Assembly (NCBI RefSeq): GCF_900111875.1
Contig: NZ_FOJU01000002.1
Span: forward strand, 1 to 64,000
Direction of reading: 5' to 3'
DNA from: Poseidonocella pacifica
GTDB lineage: Bacteria; Pseudomonadota; Alphaproteobacteria; Rhodobacterales; Rhodobacteraceae
Length of the DNA: 64,000 nt
The notes beneath the pieces were generated by a model, which was not told the origin of the DNA, made no database searches, and saw only the letters and a program-made list of their open reading frames with translations. A program made the position numbers and the translations under genes. This document shows, one piece after another, positions 9,388 through 18,210 of this stretch (positions are counted from its first letter, which is position 1; each line of letters begins with the position of its first letter).

Positions 9388-9854
9388 TCATGCAGGATCT
9401 TTGTGGCCTCGGCGTCCAAGTGTTGCTCGGCTGGCATGATCCGGTCCGCAACCGCGTGTCCGCATTCGCGAGTCAATCGTTCGACATCCACCGGAAAGCG
9501 GGCGGCCTCAGGCAGATCGGCAATGGCGTCACCGGCCTGCGCCATGTCGGCGGCAAAATACAGCGCAGCGATCCCGGCAATGTTCATTGCCGCCACGCAG
9601 AGCGCGCAGGGCTCGCAACTGGAATACAATTCGCAGCCGCGCAGATCGACAGTTTCAAGATTGCGGCAGGCATCCCGGATCGCCTCGGTTTCGCCATGCG
9701 AGGTCGGGTCATGGTTCATCACCGATTTGTTGATACCCTCGCCGACAATCTGGCCGTCCTTGACGATGACCGCGCCGAAGGGCTCTGTGCCGGGGGTGTC
9801 GAGCGCCTCTGCCGAGATCTCGATGGCGCGGCGCAGGAATGTTTCATTGTACAT
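9357..9854 (-). CDS. Nucleoside/guanine-type deaminase (CDA fold)
   Basis: A 165-residue zinc deaminase of the cytidine/deoxycytidylate deaminase fold. The HxE motif is seen in SHGETEAI and the two zinc cysteines in SSCEPCALC, the arrangement found in guanine deaminase, TadA and related enzymes. The start at 9854 has GAAGGA 7 bp upstream and overlaps the ATPase gene by 11 bp. The operon context argues for a catabolic substrate such as a purine, pterin or triazine rather than tRNA. The exact substrate cannot be read from sequence. Confidence 0.85.
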   Translation of the reverse strand: MYNETFLRRAIEISAEALDTPGTEPFGAVIVKDGQIVGEGINKSVMNHDPTSHGETEAIRDACRNLETVDLRGCELYSSCEPCALCVAAMNIAGIAALYFAADMAQAGDAIADLPEAARFPVDVERLTRECGHAVADRIMPAEQHLDAEATKILHDWACHARSQA

Positions 9855-10818
9855 CGGCGGTTCCTTCTTCGGCCGCGAAACAGGCAACGCGGCGGTTGTG
9901 AATCTGGGGGCGGCGCTGGGGGCGTTCGGTCCTGCAGCGGTCGAACGCGAGCGGGCAGCGGGGGTGAAAGCTGCAGCCCGAGGGGGGCGAGACTGGCGAA
10001 GGCACCTCTCCCCCCATCGGGCTGCGGTCGCGCCGGGGGGCTTCGAGATCAGGGATCGTGTCGAGCAGCAGCTGGGTATAGGGATGCAGGGGATTGGCAA
10101 AAAGATCGGCGGTCGGCTGGATCTCGACGATGCGGCCCAGGTACATCACCGCGATCACATCGGCCATGTGGCGCACCACGCTCAGGTCGTGGCTGATGAA
10201 GAGATAGGTCAGCCCCATCTCTTTCTGCAGCCGCTTCATCAGGTTCAGCACCTGCGCCTGCACCGACACATCAAGCGCCGAAGTCGGCTCGTCACAGACC
10301 AGAAACTCCGGCTCGCCCGCCAGCGCTCGTGCGATGGAAATCCGTTGCCGTTGCCCGCCAGAGAATTCATGCGGAAACTTCAGCCCGTCGGCTGGCGCAA
10401 GACCCACGATGCCCAAAAGCTCGTCGACGCGGGCGGAAACCTGCGCCTCGGGGGTGCCGGGTTTCAGGGTCCGCAGCGGCTCGGCGATGATGCGGGCGAC
10501 GCGCCAGCGCGGGTTAAGGCTGGCGAAAGGGTCCTGAAAGATCATCTGCAGGCGGTCGCGGTCGCCGTGAAACCGGATGTTGCCGCCAGAGGGCGCATGC
10601 AGCCCCGTGACCAGCTTGGCGATGGTGCTTTTGCCACAGCCGCTTTCGCCCACCAGCGCAAGCGTCTGGCCGCGTTGGATGACGAAATCGACGCCATCGA
10701 CCGCGCGCAGGGTCTTGCGCGGCTTGCGTTCGATCAACCGGTTAAGCCAGGGGGCGGAAACGTCGAAGCGCCGCTCCAGCGCGTCGACCTCAAGGATGGC
10801 ATTCTGTCGAAGGGTCAT
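9844..10818 (-). CDS. Oligopeptide-type ABC transporter ATPase (DppF/OppF-like)
   Basis: A 324-residue ATP-binding subunit with Walker A GESGCGKSTIAK, signature FSGGQRQRISIARAL and Walker B FLVCDEPTSALDVS. The C-terminal proline/cysteine-rich oligopeptide_HPY region (SGCSFHPRCPLAFDRC) probably binds an Fe-S cluster, as in other Dpp/Opp ATPases. It overlaps the preceding ATPase gene by 4 bp (ATGA). It pairs with the gene at 10815-11807 to energise the two permeases at 14427-16377. Confidence 0.92.
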   Translation of the reverse strand: MTLRQNAILEVDALERRFDVSAPWLNRLIERKPRKTLRAVDGVDFVIQRGQTLALVGESGCGKSTIAKLVTGLHAPSGGNIRFHGDRDRLQMIFQDPFASLNPRWRVARIIAEPLRTLKPGTPEAQVSARVDELLGIVGLAPADGLKFPHEFSGGQRQRISIARALAGEPEFLVCDEPTSALDVSVQAQVLNLMKRLQKEMGLTYLFISHDLSVVRHMADVIAVMYLGRIVEIQPTADLFANPLHPYTQLLLDTIPDLEAPRRDRSPMGGEVPSPVSPPSGCSFHPRCPLAFDRCRTERPQRRPQIHNRRVACFAAEEGTADVQ

Positions 10819-11807
10819 GCGGCTTCTCCCTGATCCACGGTGCCGGTCTGTGCCAGCCAGCAGGCGGCGCCGGTGGTCTCTTCGCGCGCAATCTTCGGCA
10901 CTTCGGCGCGGCAGCGCGGCCCGGCATGGGCGCAGCGCGGATTGAAGGCACAGCCCTGCGGGATGGCATTCAGCCGCGGCATCGAGCCGGGGATCATCTG
11001 CAATTCCTCTACGTCGTTGCTCAGCGACGGGATCGAGCCCATGAGCCCGTTGGTGTAGGGATGCTGCGGACGCCGCACCACATCATCCACGGCGCCAATC
11101 TCGGCCAGCCGCCCGGCATACATCACCGCCACTCGGTCGGCGGTTTCGGCGATCACCCCCATGTCGTGGGTCACCAGCATCACAGCCGTGCCCCGCTCGC
11201 GGCAGAGCCGTTTCAAGAGCGCGGTGATCTGAGCCTGGATCGACACGTCGAGGGCCGTGGTCGGCTCGTCAGCCACGATCAGTTCGGGCTCGGCACAGAG
11301 CGCCAAGGCGATCACGATCCGCTGCCGCATACCGCCAGAGAACTGGTGCGGGTAGCTGTCAATCCGCTCTTCGACCGCCGGAATTCCGACCTCGCGCATC
11401 AGCTCCTTGGCGCGCACGCGTGCGGCGGTTTTGTCGAGGTCGGTGTGCAATCGTATGGTTTCGACCAACTGATCGCCGACCCGGAACAGTGGATTGAGTG
11501 AGGTCAGCGGGTCCTGAAAGATCGCGCCGATGCGACGACCGCGCACCGCCTGCATGGCACGGTCATCAAGGTTGTCGATCCGGTCACCGGACAGGTGAAT
11601 GGTCCCGGCGGCGATCCGCCCCGGCGGCTCCAAGAGTCCGAGGATCGACATGCCGGTCATCGATTTGCCGGCACCGGATTCACCGACTACGCCGAGGATC
11701 TCGCCTCGGCGGATTTGCAGCGAGATATCGTCGACCGCAGTCAGCACGCCTTTTCGTGTGGGAAATTCAACGCGCAGGTTCTGCACGTCGAGAACGACTT
11801 CGCTCAT
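10815..11807 (-). CDS. Oligopeptide-type ABC transporter ATPase (DppD/OppD-like)
   Basis: A 330-residue ATPase with Walker A GESGAGKSMTG, signature FSGGMRQRIVIALAL, Walker B LIVADEPTTALDVS and the cysteine-containing tail PQGCAFNPRCAHAGPRC of the Dpp/Opp type. It overlaps the amidohydrolase gene upstream and the second ATPase gene downstream by 4 bp each, showing translational coupling. It is the first of the two nucleotide-binding subunits. Confidence 0.92.
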   Translation of the reverse strand: MSEVVLDVQNLRVEFPTRKGVLTAVDDISLQIRRGEILGVVGESGAGKSMTGMSILGLLEPPGRIAAGTIHLSGDRIDNLDDRAMQAVRGRRIGAIFQDPLTSLNPLFRVGDQLVETIRLHTDLDKTAARVRAKELMREVGIPAVEERIDSYPHQFSGGMRQRIVIALALCAEPELIVADEPTTALDVSIQAQITALLKRLCRERGTAVMLVTHDMGVIAETADRVAVMYAGRLAEIGAVDDVVRRPQHPYTNGLMGSIPSLSNDVEELQMIPGSMPRLNAIPQGCAFNPRCAHAGPRCRAEVPKIAREETTGAACWLAQTGTVDQGEAA

Positions 11808-13243
11808 GGCGCGGCCCTCTCGTAGCTGGGGGTGAAGATCTCGGACACCGGCGGGTGGCCGGCGGTGCGGTCTGGGTATTTGGCGATCAGCGCGTCAAAT
11901 TGCGCTTGGGCGCGGGCGGCATCTGCTTCGGCGTCGACGCTGGGGATCACGCCGTCGGCCATTACCTGCCGCCCGTCGATCCAGACATCACGCACGTCGC
12001 GGCCGGAGCTGCCGGTCATCAGCGTTTGCACCGGGTCAGGTGTTTGCAGGGTTTGGCACAGGTTGATTACCGCGATGTCAGCCTTGGCACCGGGCTCAAG
12101 GCGACCCAGGTCAGTCCGGTTCAGGGCGTTTGCTCCGCCAAGGGTGGCAGCATCAAACAAATCTTCGGAGCGGATCGCTTCCATACCGTCAGACACGCGG
12201 GCCATCATCATCCCGATCTGCATGTTGAGGATCATGTCGGCCGGGTGGGTGTCGGTGCCGAGGCCGATGTTGATTCCCTTGGCGCGGACCTTCGGGAAGC
12301 TCTTCAGCATCCCGCCATAGCGCGCGGCGACCAACGGGCAATGCACCAGCGTGGCACCTGCCCCGGCGATCAGATCGAATTCGGTCTCGGTGGCTTGTGT
12401 GCCATGCGGCAGCAGCCAGTTCGGGCGCAGAGCGCCGATGCGGCTCAACCATTCGATCGGGGCGCAGCCATGCTGTTCGTTCACCAGCCGCAGCTCGGTG
12501 GGCGACTGGCTGCAATGCTGGCGCACAGGTGCGCCCATCTCAGCGGCGATCTCGGCGGTGCGTTGCAGCAGCGTTTCGGTACAGGTCTCAATCCGGTCGG
12601 GGGCAAACATCGCGCGGATGCGGCCACCAGCGATACCGTCGATGTGCCCCGCGAAATCGGCGGCCTCGGCCAGCCCCTGCAACCCGCGCGCCTCGTCAAA
12701 GACTGCACGGATTTTGCCGGCCCCGTCCGTCACCTGCCCGCCGCTGCGATAGGCGGGACCGAGGTAGACACGCAGCCCGAGATCTTCGGCAGCGGCGGCA
12801 GCGGCGTCGAATTCCGCGACGGTCTCGCCCCATGCGCGGTAAAACAGGGAGGCTATGGGCAGCGCCGTGGTGATGCCGTTGCGGATGAGCTGGGCAAAGG
12901 CGTGACGCTTCTGGAATGCCAGTTCCTCGGGGTCATACATCTCGTAGGGGCCGCGCGCGATGTAGCTCTCGGGCCAGATCCGGCCCTTCTTCCACGCCGG
13001 CCCGTTGTCGAACGCCAGTATCGTAGTATCGAGATCGGACAACGCATCGAGATCGATGAAGCCGGGCGAGATCACCGCCTCGCCATAGTCGATCCGCCGC
13101 GCCACCGCGCCCTCAAAAGCGGCACCCACATACAGAATGTCGCACCCCTCGATCACCACCACGCCATGCTCATGCACCGTGTGGCGCCCGCCCTGATGGC
13201 CGATGACCCAGTGGGCCGAAAGAAGCGTCCGTCCCTGCATCAT
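11804..13243 (-). CDS. Amidohydrolase-family protein lacking the N-terminal HxH
   Basis: A 479-residue protein of the chlorohydrolase/TrzA-AtzA branch of amidohydrolases. The later metal ligands are recognisable (VRQHCSQS, LLPHGT, LGTDTHPAD), and the C-terminal beta-domain motif PGAKADIAVI is present. The motif after beta-strand 1, normally PGFIDxHxH, reads PGFIDLDALSDLD, so the two metal-binding histidines are replaced by D and A-type residues. This may mark a mononuclear or altered metal site, seen in a subset of the family. It is coupled by 4-bp overlaps to the cytosine-deaminase-like gene and to the ATPase. A hydrolytic deaminase or dehalogenase of an N-heterocycle is likely; the substrate is unknown. 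Confidence 0.85.
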   Translation of the reverse strand: MMQGRTLLSAHWVIGHQGGRHTVHEHGVVVIEGCDILYVGAAFEGAVARRIDYGEAVISPGFIDLDALSDLDTTILAFDNGPAWKKGRIWPESYIARGPYEMYDPEELAFQKRHAFAQLIRNGITTALPIASLFYRAWGETVAEFDAAAAAAEDLGLRVYLGPAYRSGGQVTDGAGKIRAVFDEARGLQGLAEAADFAGHIDGIAGGRIRAMFAPDRIETCTETLLQRTAEIAAEMGAPVRQHCSQSPTELRLVNEQHGCAPIEWLSRIGALRPNWLLPHGTQATETEFDLIAGAGATLVHCPLVAARYGGMLKSFPKVRAKGINIGLGTDTHPADMILNMQIGMMMARVSDGMEAIRSEDLFDAATLGGANALNRTDLGRLEPGAKADIAVINLCQTLQTPDPVQTLMTGSSGRDVRDVWIDGRQVMADGVIPSVDAEADAARAQAQFDALIAKYPDRTAGHPPVSEIFTPSYERAAP

Positions 13244-14430
13244 GGTGCCTCAATCACGCAAGCGCCGTCGCGGGCGGTGACTTCGCCGCCCTTGAGCACC
13301 AGCTTGCGCGGGGCATGGGTGACGACCGCCTCGGCCAGCGTCTCGCCCTCGACGAGCAGACAATCGGCGCGGCAGCCCAGCTCCAGCCCGTAGCCCTCGA
13401 CGTCCATGATCGCCGCCCCGCCGAAGGTGCAGATATCCAGCGCCAGTTCCACCTCGTCATCGCGGCGAAGGTTGTTGCGCATGCCGATGTGCATCGCCTT
13501 TTCCAACATGTCCGAGTTGCCATAAGGCCCCCAGGTGTCGCGGATGCCGTCACAGCCGGCGCCGGTCATAATGCCATGCGCCTTGAGTTCCTTGACCAAG
13601 GGCACCGGGGCAGAGGCGGGCGCGGTGGTCAGGATGTGAATGCGGTTCTCTGCCAACTTTTCCTGCAATCCGGAGACGTAAGCACGATCCACCGCGCCAA
13701 GGCAGAAGGCGTGAGAGATCGACACCTTCCCCTGCATCCCCAGCGCAACGGTGCGGTCGATGATCTCTTCCATCGAGAACCAGCCAAGTGCGTCGCGCTC
13801 ATGCAGGTGAATGTCCACTGGCTTTCCGTGTTTCTCGGCCAGGGCAAAAACCGTGTCGAGGTGCCCTTTTGGGTCATGCTCCATCCCGCAGGGATCAATG
13901 CCGCCCACGAGATCGGCCCCCATGGTCAGCGCCTCATCCATCAATTCAGCGGTGCCGGGGCGGGTCATCATGCCTGACTGCGGAAAGGCCACGATTTGGA
14001 TGCCGACCATGCCGGAAAGTTTCTCGCGCGTCGCCATGACGCCCTCGATCCCGGCCAGCCCGTGGTGGGTGTCGACATCGACATGGCTGCGGATGTGGGT
14101 GCAACCGTGCGACATGGCGAGGATGGCGTGACGTTCGCTTTGCACCTGCGGATCGAGGCCGAGGCTAACCTTGACCTCACGCTCATTGTCGATCTTGTCG
14201 ATCAGCCGCGGGCCTACTTCGTTGCGATACCAGGGGAGGCCAAGCAGGGATTTGTCGAGATGGGTATGCGCCTCGATCAGCCCGGGGATCACTATGCGCC
14301 CGCCGCCGTCGATCACCTCGGCCCCTTCGGGCGCGTCGGCCACAAAGACGCCATCGGCGATACGCAGGTCGCAGGAGGGTCCGCCCATTGGGCGTACGTT
14401 TTTGAGTATTTTCGAAGTCACAGTAATCAC
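13240..14430 (-). CDS. Cytosine-deaminase-like amidohydrolase
   Basis: About 396 residues. The HxH metal motif is intact (PGLIEAHTHLDKSLLGLPW), followed by the family's RSHVDVD, the metal histidine in IHLHE, SHAFCLG and the catalytic aspartate in GAGCDGIRDTWGPYG, which strongly resembles CodA-type cytosine/isoguanine/creatinine deaminases. I place the start at the GTG at 14430, whose bases overlap the permease stop (GTGA); a second GTG lies at 14421. A longer upstream extension would run deep into the permease gene and is unlikely. With the transporter it forms an import-and-deaminate unit for a cyclic amidine or ureide. Confidence 0.88.
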   Translation of the reverse strand: MITVTSKILKNVRPMGGPSCDLRIADGVFVADAPEGAEVIDGGGRIVIPGLIEAHTHLDKSLLGLPWYRNEVGPRLIDKIDNEREVKVSLGLDPQVQSERHAILAMSHGCTHIRSHVDVDTHHGLAGIEGVMATREKLSGMVGIQIVAFPQSGMMTRPGTAELMDEALTMGADLVGGIDPCGMEHDPKGHLDTVFALAEKHGKPVDIHLHERDALGWFSMEEIIDRTVALGMQGKVSISHAFCLGAVDRAYVSGLQEKLAENRIHILTTAPASAPVPLVKELKAHGIMTGAGCDGIRDTWGPYGNSDMLEKAMHIGMRNNLRRDDEVELALDICTFGGAAIMDVEGYGLELGCRADCLLVEGETLAEAVVTHAPRKLVLKGGEVTARDGACVIEAP

Positions 14431-15401
14431 CGCAGTTTGGGGTTGAGCGCATCGCGCAGCCAGTCGCCGATCATATTGACCGAGAGTACGATCAGGCAGA
14501 GCTGGATCGACGGGAAGACCACGATCCACCACAGGCCGGAGAAAAGGTACTGGTTACCGATGCGAATGAGCGTACCGAGTGACGGTTGGTCCGGCGGCAT
14601 GCCCACCCCGAGAAAGGACAGGGTCGCCTCCGACAAAATGGCAAGGCCGAAGTTCAGCGTCGCCGCCACCAGGATCGGCGTCAGACAGTTGGGTAGGATG
14701 TGGTGCAGCATCACCCGCCAGGATCTCACCCGGATCAATTTGGCCGCCTGCACGTATTCCTTTTTCGCCTCGACCATCGCCGAAGCGCGCACCGTGCGGG
14801 CATATTGCACCCAGGACGGCACCGCGATGGCAAAGATCAGGATCGGCGCGGCCAGCACATCCTTGAGCCCCGTGGGCAAAGACGCGGTGGCGATGGCGGT
14901 GATCAGGATGGCGATCAGGATGAACGGCATCGACAGCAGAACGTCGCCCACCCGCATGATGACGTTGTCGATCCAGCCGCCGAAATACCCCGCCACCAGC
15001 CCCAGCGACAGCCCGACAGCCAGCGCCAGCAGCACCGAGGCAAAGCCGATGATCAGCGAAATCCGCGAACCATACAGCACCGCCGAAAGGATATCGCGCC
15101 CCTGCGTGTCGGTGCCCAGCAGATAGGGCCATTGCCCATCCGCCTGCCAGATCGGCGGGATCTCGGAATTCCACAGCTCCAGCGCGGCCAGGTCATAGGG
15201 GTTCTGCGGCGTGATCAGCGGGGCAAGAAAGGCGCTCAGCGCCACCAGCGCCAGCAGCACCGCCGCGAAGATCGCCGAAGGATGGGCGCAAAAGGAATGC
15301 CACAGATCGCTTTCACGCAGCCGAGCCCATCGCGAAGGCGTCGGCGGGGCAGGCGGGGTCAGGGGAAGTGTCTTGTCCATCGGGGGCTCCGGTTCAGCCA
15401 T
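14427..15401 (-). CDS. ABC transporter permease (DppC/OppC-like)
   Basis: An inner-membrane permease with six predicted segments and an N-terminal extension. The cytoplasmic coupling loop is the EAA-type EAKKEYVQAAKLIRVRSWRV. LLGTDTQGRDILSAVLYGSR is the hallmark of DppC-type subunits. The ATG at 15401 overlaps the upstream permease by 8 bp; an ATG at 15380 preceded by GGAG is an alternative. It forms the channel with the product of 15394-16377. Confidence 0.9.
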   Translation of the reverse strand: MAEPEPPMDKTLPLTPPAPPTPSRWARLRESDLWHSFCAHPSAIFAAVLLALVALSAFLAPLITPQNPYDLAALELWNSEIPPIWQADGQWPYLLGTDTQGRDILSAVLYGSRISLIIGFASVLLALAVGLSLGLVAGYFGGWIDNVIMRVGDVLLSMPFILIAILITAIATASLPTGLKDVLAAPILIFAIAVPSWVQYARTVRASAMVEAKKEYVQAAKLIRVRSWRVMLHHILPNCLTPILVAATLNFGLAILSEATLSFLGVGMPPDQPSLGTLIRIGNQYLFSGLWWIVVFPSIQLCLIVLSVNMIGDWLRDALNPKLR

Positions 15402-16377
15402 TGCCACGGGCGCTGTCGTCGCGCAGGCGCGGATCGACCCAGGCATAGGTGATGTCGACGAGGGTATTGAGGGCGACGAAGATGAAGGAAACGATCAGCA
15501 GGTAGGCTGCCATCACCGGCAGATCGACAAAGGTCACCGCCTGGATGAACAGCATCCCCATGCCGGGCCACTGGAACACCGTCTCGGTCACAAGGGCAAA
15601 GGCGATCAGGTTGCCGATCTGCATGCCCGTAAGCGTGATCACCGGCATCAGGCAGTTGCGCAGCGCGTGGCGCCATTGCACCCGCGCGGTAGGCACGCCG
15701 CGCGCCCGGGCGAACTTGATGTAATCGGCGCGCAGGGTTTCCAGCATCTCTGCGCGCACCAGCCGCATCACCAGCGTCACCTGAAAGGTCGAAAGCGAGA
15801 TCGCCGGCAGCACCAGCGCCGCGCGGCCCGACGCGGTAAGCAGCCCGGTCGACCACCAGCCGATGTCCACCGTGTCGCCTCGACCAAAGGCCGGCAGCCA
15901 GCCAAGCGACACCGAAAAGGCCAGGATCAGCAGGATGCCCACCACGAAACTAGGGAGGGACACCCCGATGATCGACCCCAGCTGCAACATGTTGGCCAGC
16001 CGCGAATCCCGGTAGACGGCGGTGATCACCCCGGCCGGGATGCCCACCACCAACGAGATCACGGTGGCCACCAGCACCAGTTCGAAGGTCGCCGGGAAAC
16101 GTTCCTTGATCAGCACCATCACGTCCTGCTGGTTGCGATAGGAAATCCCGAAATCGCCCTGTACGGCGTTGGTGACAAAGCGGGTGTACTGGGTCACGAA
16201 ACCGTCGTTCAGCCCCAGCCGTTCGCGCAGATCGATGCGGTCCTGCAGGGTGGCCTGTTCGTTCACCATCATTTCGACCGGATCACCGAAGAAACGGAAG
16301 ATCACGAAGGCCAGCAGCGCCACCGCCAGCATGACGAACGCCGCATTGGCGGTGCGTTTGAGAAGAAAGGCAATCAT
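15394..16377 (-). CDS. ABC transporter permease (DppB/OppB-like)
   Basis: About 327 residues with an N-terminal membrane anchor (MIAFLLKRTANAAFVML), a large periplasmic loop and the conserved coupling region LRADYIKFARARGV. The start at 16377 has GGAGACCGGA just upstream. It is separated from the binding-protein gene by 95 bp holding two RNA hairpins, so its expression can be set below that of the binding protein. It heterodimerises with the downstream permease. Confidence 0.9.
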   Translation of the reverse strand: MIAFLLKRTANAAFVMLAVALLAFVIFRFFGDPVEMMVNEQATLQDRIDLRERLGLNDGFVTQYTRFVTNAVQGDFGISYRNQQDVMVLIKERFPATFELVLVATVISLVVGIPAGVITAVYRDSRLANMLQLGSIIGVSLPSFVVGILLILAFSVSLGWLPAFGRGDTVDIGWWSTGLLTASGRAALVLPAISLSTFQVTLVMRLVRAEMLETLRADYIKFARARGVPTARVQWRHALRNCLMPVITLTGMQIGNLIAFALVTETVFQWPGMGMLFIQAVTFVDLPVMAAYLLIVSFIFVALNTLVDITYAWVDPRLRDDSARGNG

Positions 16378-16401
16378 TCCGGTCTCCGGTGTCAGGTGGG
16401 A

Positions 16402-16466
16402 CAAGGGGCAGGGCCCCTTGTCCTGCCGGGTGGGCGTTCAGGGGGACGGGGAATGAAATCCCCCGT
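16402..16466 (-). promoter_or_regulatory. Tandem intercistronic hairpins after the binding-protein gene
   Basis: Two stems lie between the binding-protein stop and the permease start: CAAGGGGC/GCCCCTTG (16402-16420, 3-nt loop, perfect 8 bp) and ACGGGG/CCCCGT (16446-16466). Neither is followed by a U run in the direction of transcription. Such hairpins behind binding-protein genes commonly protect the upstream mRNA and cause partial attenuation, giving excess binding protein. The stems are seen directly; the role is inferred. Confidence 0.6.
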
Positions 16467-16472
16467 CACGGA

Positions 16473-18050
16473 TCACGAGCCAGAGCCCATCCGCGCAAAC
16501 CAGAGCCGCGGCTTGGCATCGGGGAACAGCGGCATGTCGGCCACCTCTTCGGTGACGGCCCAGGCCATCGGCTGCTGGTGCAGCGGGATCATGATCATCT
16601 CGTCCTTGACCATCTGCAGCGCCTCGGTTTGCAGGTCCAACCGCGCTTCAAGGTCAAGCTCGCTGCCTGCCGCGTCGATCAGCGCGTCAAGCTCGGGGTA
16701 GGACCAGCCGCCCCAGTTGAACACGCCCGCGTTGCCATCCTTGGAATGGAAGATCTGCAACAGCGGCGAATAGCTGTCGAGCAGCGGCAACGTCGCCCAG
16801 CCCAGCGTGTAGACATCGGTCTTGCCGTTGGTCCGCTTGGGCGATTGCACCGCGCGCGGCGCTACGTCCAGCTTGGGCGACAGGCCGATGCGCGACCACA
16901 TGGACGCGATGGCCTGGCAGAACTGTTCCTCGTTCACCAGCCCGTCGCTGAGGCAGTTGAATTCGAATTCCAGCCCCTCGGGAACGCCCGCTTCGGCCAG
17001 CAGCGCCTTCGACGCTTCGGGATCATGACCCGGCAGCGCGTCCAGCGCCTCGGTATAGCCGGGGATGGGGGGCGCGACGGTAGCACCGGCGGTGCGGGAC
17101 TTGCCGCGCATCACCTTCTGATGGATCAGGTCAAGATCGATCGCCTTGTAAAGCGCCTCGCGCACCGATTTCTGGACAAACGGGTTCGGCGCGCCGGTGG
17201 TCAGCGTCTCGCGGAAGGGAAAGCCGATCATCACCGTGCGCAGATCGACGCCTTCCAGCACCTCGACATTCGGCGCGGCGGCCAGGCGCGGCAGATCCTG
17301 CACCGGGGCATCATTGGTAAAGCTGATCTCGCCCGAAAGCAGCGCGGCCACCCGGGTCGCCGCCGAATTCACCGGGGTCAGTTCGATGCGGTCAAGGTTG
17401 TGCTGCGGCTCGTCCCACCAATCGGCATTGGCAACGAACACGGTCTTGGCATCGGGCTGGCGGCTTTCGACGATGAACGGCCCGGTGCCGTTGGCGTTGT
17501 AGGTGGCATAACCTTCGGTGCCCGCGCCCACGTCGGTCGGCATCAGCGCGTCGTTCTGCGTCATCCATTCCTCATCGAATATATGGATGTTGGTCAGATC
17601 ATTCAGCAGCAGCGGGTAGGTGCCGTTCAGCGTGATGTCGACGGTGTAATCGTCGACAACCGCAGAGCTGACATAGGCCGGCAGGTTGCCTTTCAGGGGC
17701 GATGTCTCGTGGCTGACACGGGTCAGCGAGGCGACGACGTCCTGCGCGGTGAACGGGTTGCCGTTGTGAAAGGTCACGCCCTCGCGCAGCTTGAAGCGCC
17801 AGGTGATCTGATCGTCCAGGATTTCCCAGCTTGTCGCCAGCGCCGGCTCGATCTTGAGATCCTTGTTGTAGCGCACCAGCCCTTCGTAAACGTGGTTAAG
17901 CACGTTGATGGTGAAGCTGTCGCCGAACGAATAGGGGTCAAGCGAGCCGATGTCGCGGTTGGCGCCCCATTTCAGAACGTTCTCGGCCTGCGCGCTGCCC
18001 GTCAGGGCGGCAACTGCCGCGGTCGCAAGCATGAGATGTCGAAGTTTCAT
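16473..18050 (-). CDS. ABC transporter substrate-binding protein, family 5
   Basis: A 525-residue periplasmic protein with a clear signal peptide (MKLRHLMLATAAVAALTGSA, cleavage near AQA-EN). It has the SBP_bac_5 motifs ALATSWEILDD and WRFKLREGVTFHNGNPFTA typical of dipeptide, oligopeptide and nickel binders. As the first gene of the leftward operon it defines uptake specificity. Given four catabolic enzymes in the operon, the ligand is more likely a small nitrogenous cyclic compound than a peptide. Its promoter lies in the 160-bp divergent region with the GntR gene. Confidence 0.9.
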   Translation of the reverse strand: MKLRHLMLATAAVAALTGSAQAENVLKWGANRDIGSLDPYSFGDSFTINVLNHVYEGLVRYNKDLKIEPALATSWEILDDQITWRFKLREGVTFHNGNPFTAQDVVASLTRVSHETSPLKGNLPAYVSSAVVDDYTVDITLNGTYPLLLNDLTNIHIFDEEWMTQNDALMPTDVGAGTEGYATYNANGTGPFIVESRQPDAKTVFVANADWWDEPQHNLDRIELTPVNSAATRVAALLSGEISFTNDAPVQDLPRLAAAPNVEVLEGVDLRTVMIGFPFRETLTTGAPNPFVQKSVREALYKAIDLDLIHQKVMRGKSRTAGATVAPPIPGYTEALDALPGHDPEASKALLAEAGVPEGLEFEFNCLSDGLVNEEQFCQAIASMWSRIGLSPKLDVAPRAVQSPKRTNGKTDVYTLGWATLPLLDSYSPLLQIFHSKDGNAGVFNWGGWSYPELDALIDAAGSELDLEARLDLQTEALQMVKDEMIMIPLHQQPMAWAVTEEVADMPLFPDAKPRLWFARMGSGS

Positions 18051-18093
18051 GTGTCTGTCCCTTTCCGCTGAATTGTCTTTCGAAGCCGGTCAA

Positions 18094-18156
18094 ATTGGAT
18101 ACGATGCACTTTGGATGGCACAGTGAACATCACCACGCAAGTAAATTGTATCCAAT
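18094..18156. promoter_or_regulatory. Candidate GntR operator pair in the divergent promoter region
   Basis: Two copies of a 12-bp near-palindrome occur: ATTGGATACGAT at 18094-18105 and ATTGTATCCAAT at 18145-18156. The second is almost the reverse complement of the first. A further GTAT/ATAC element sits at 18171-18181. The core TATCCAAT recurs at 18855-18862, just before the flavin reductase gene. Position between the GntR gene and the transporter operon fits autoregulation plus control of the operon. Binding is inferred. Confidence 0.5.
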
Positions 18157-18210
18157 TGACTGATGTAAGTGTATGCGATACTGGTTGTGCGAATTTGATG
18201 GGCAGAGCAG

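Noticed and set aside
9037-10833. Long plus-strand open frame (about 600 codons) over the ABC transporter genes
   Set aside because: It is antisense to well-recognised deaminase and ATPase genes, is arginine/glycine/histidine-rich and has no family resemblance: a GC-rich shadow frame.
11498-13393. Plus-strand open frame of about 630 codons
   Set aside because: Antisense to an amidohydrolase and an ATPase with clear motifs; low-complexity composition.
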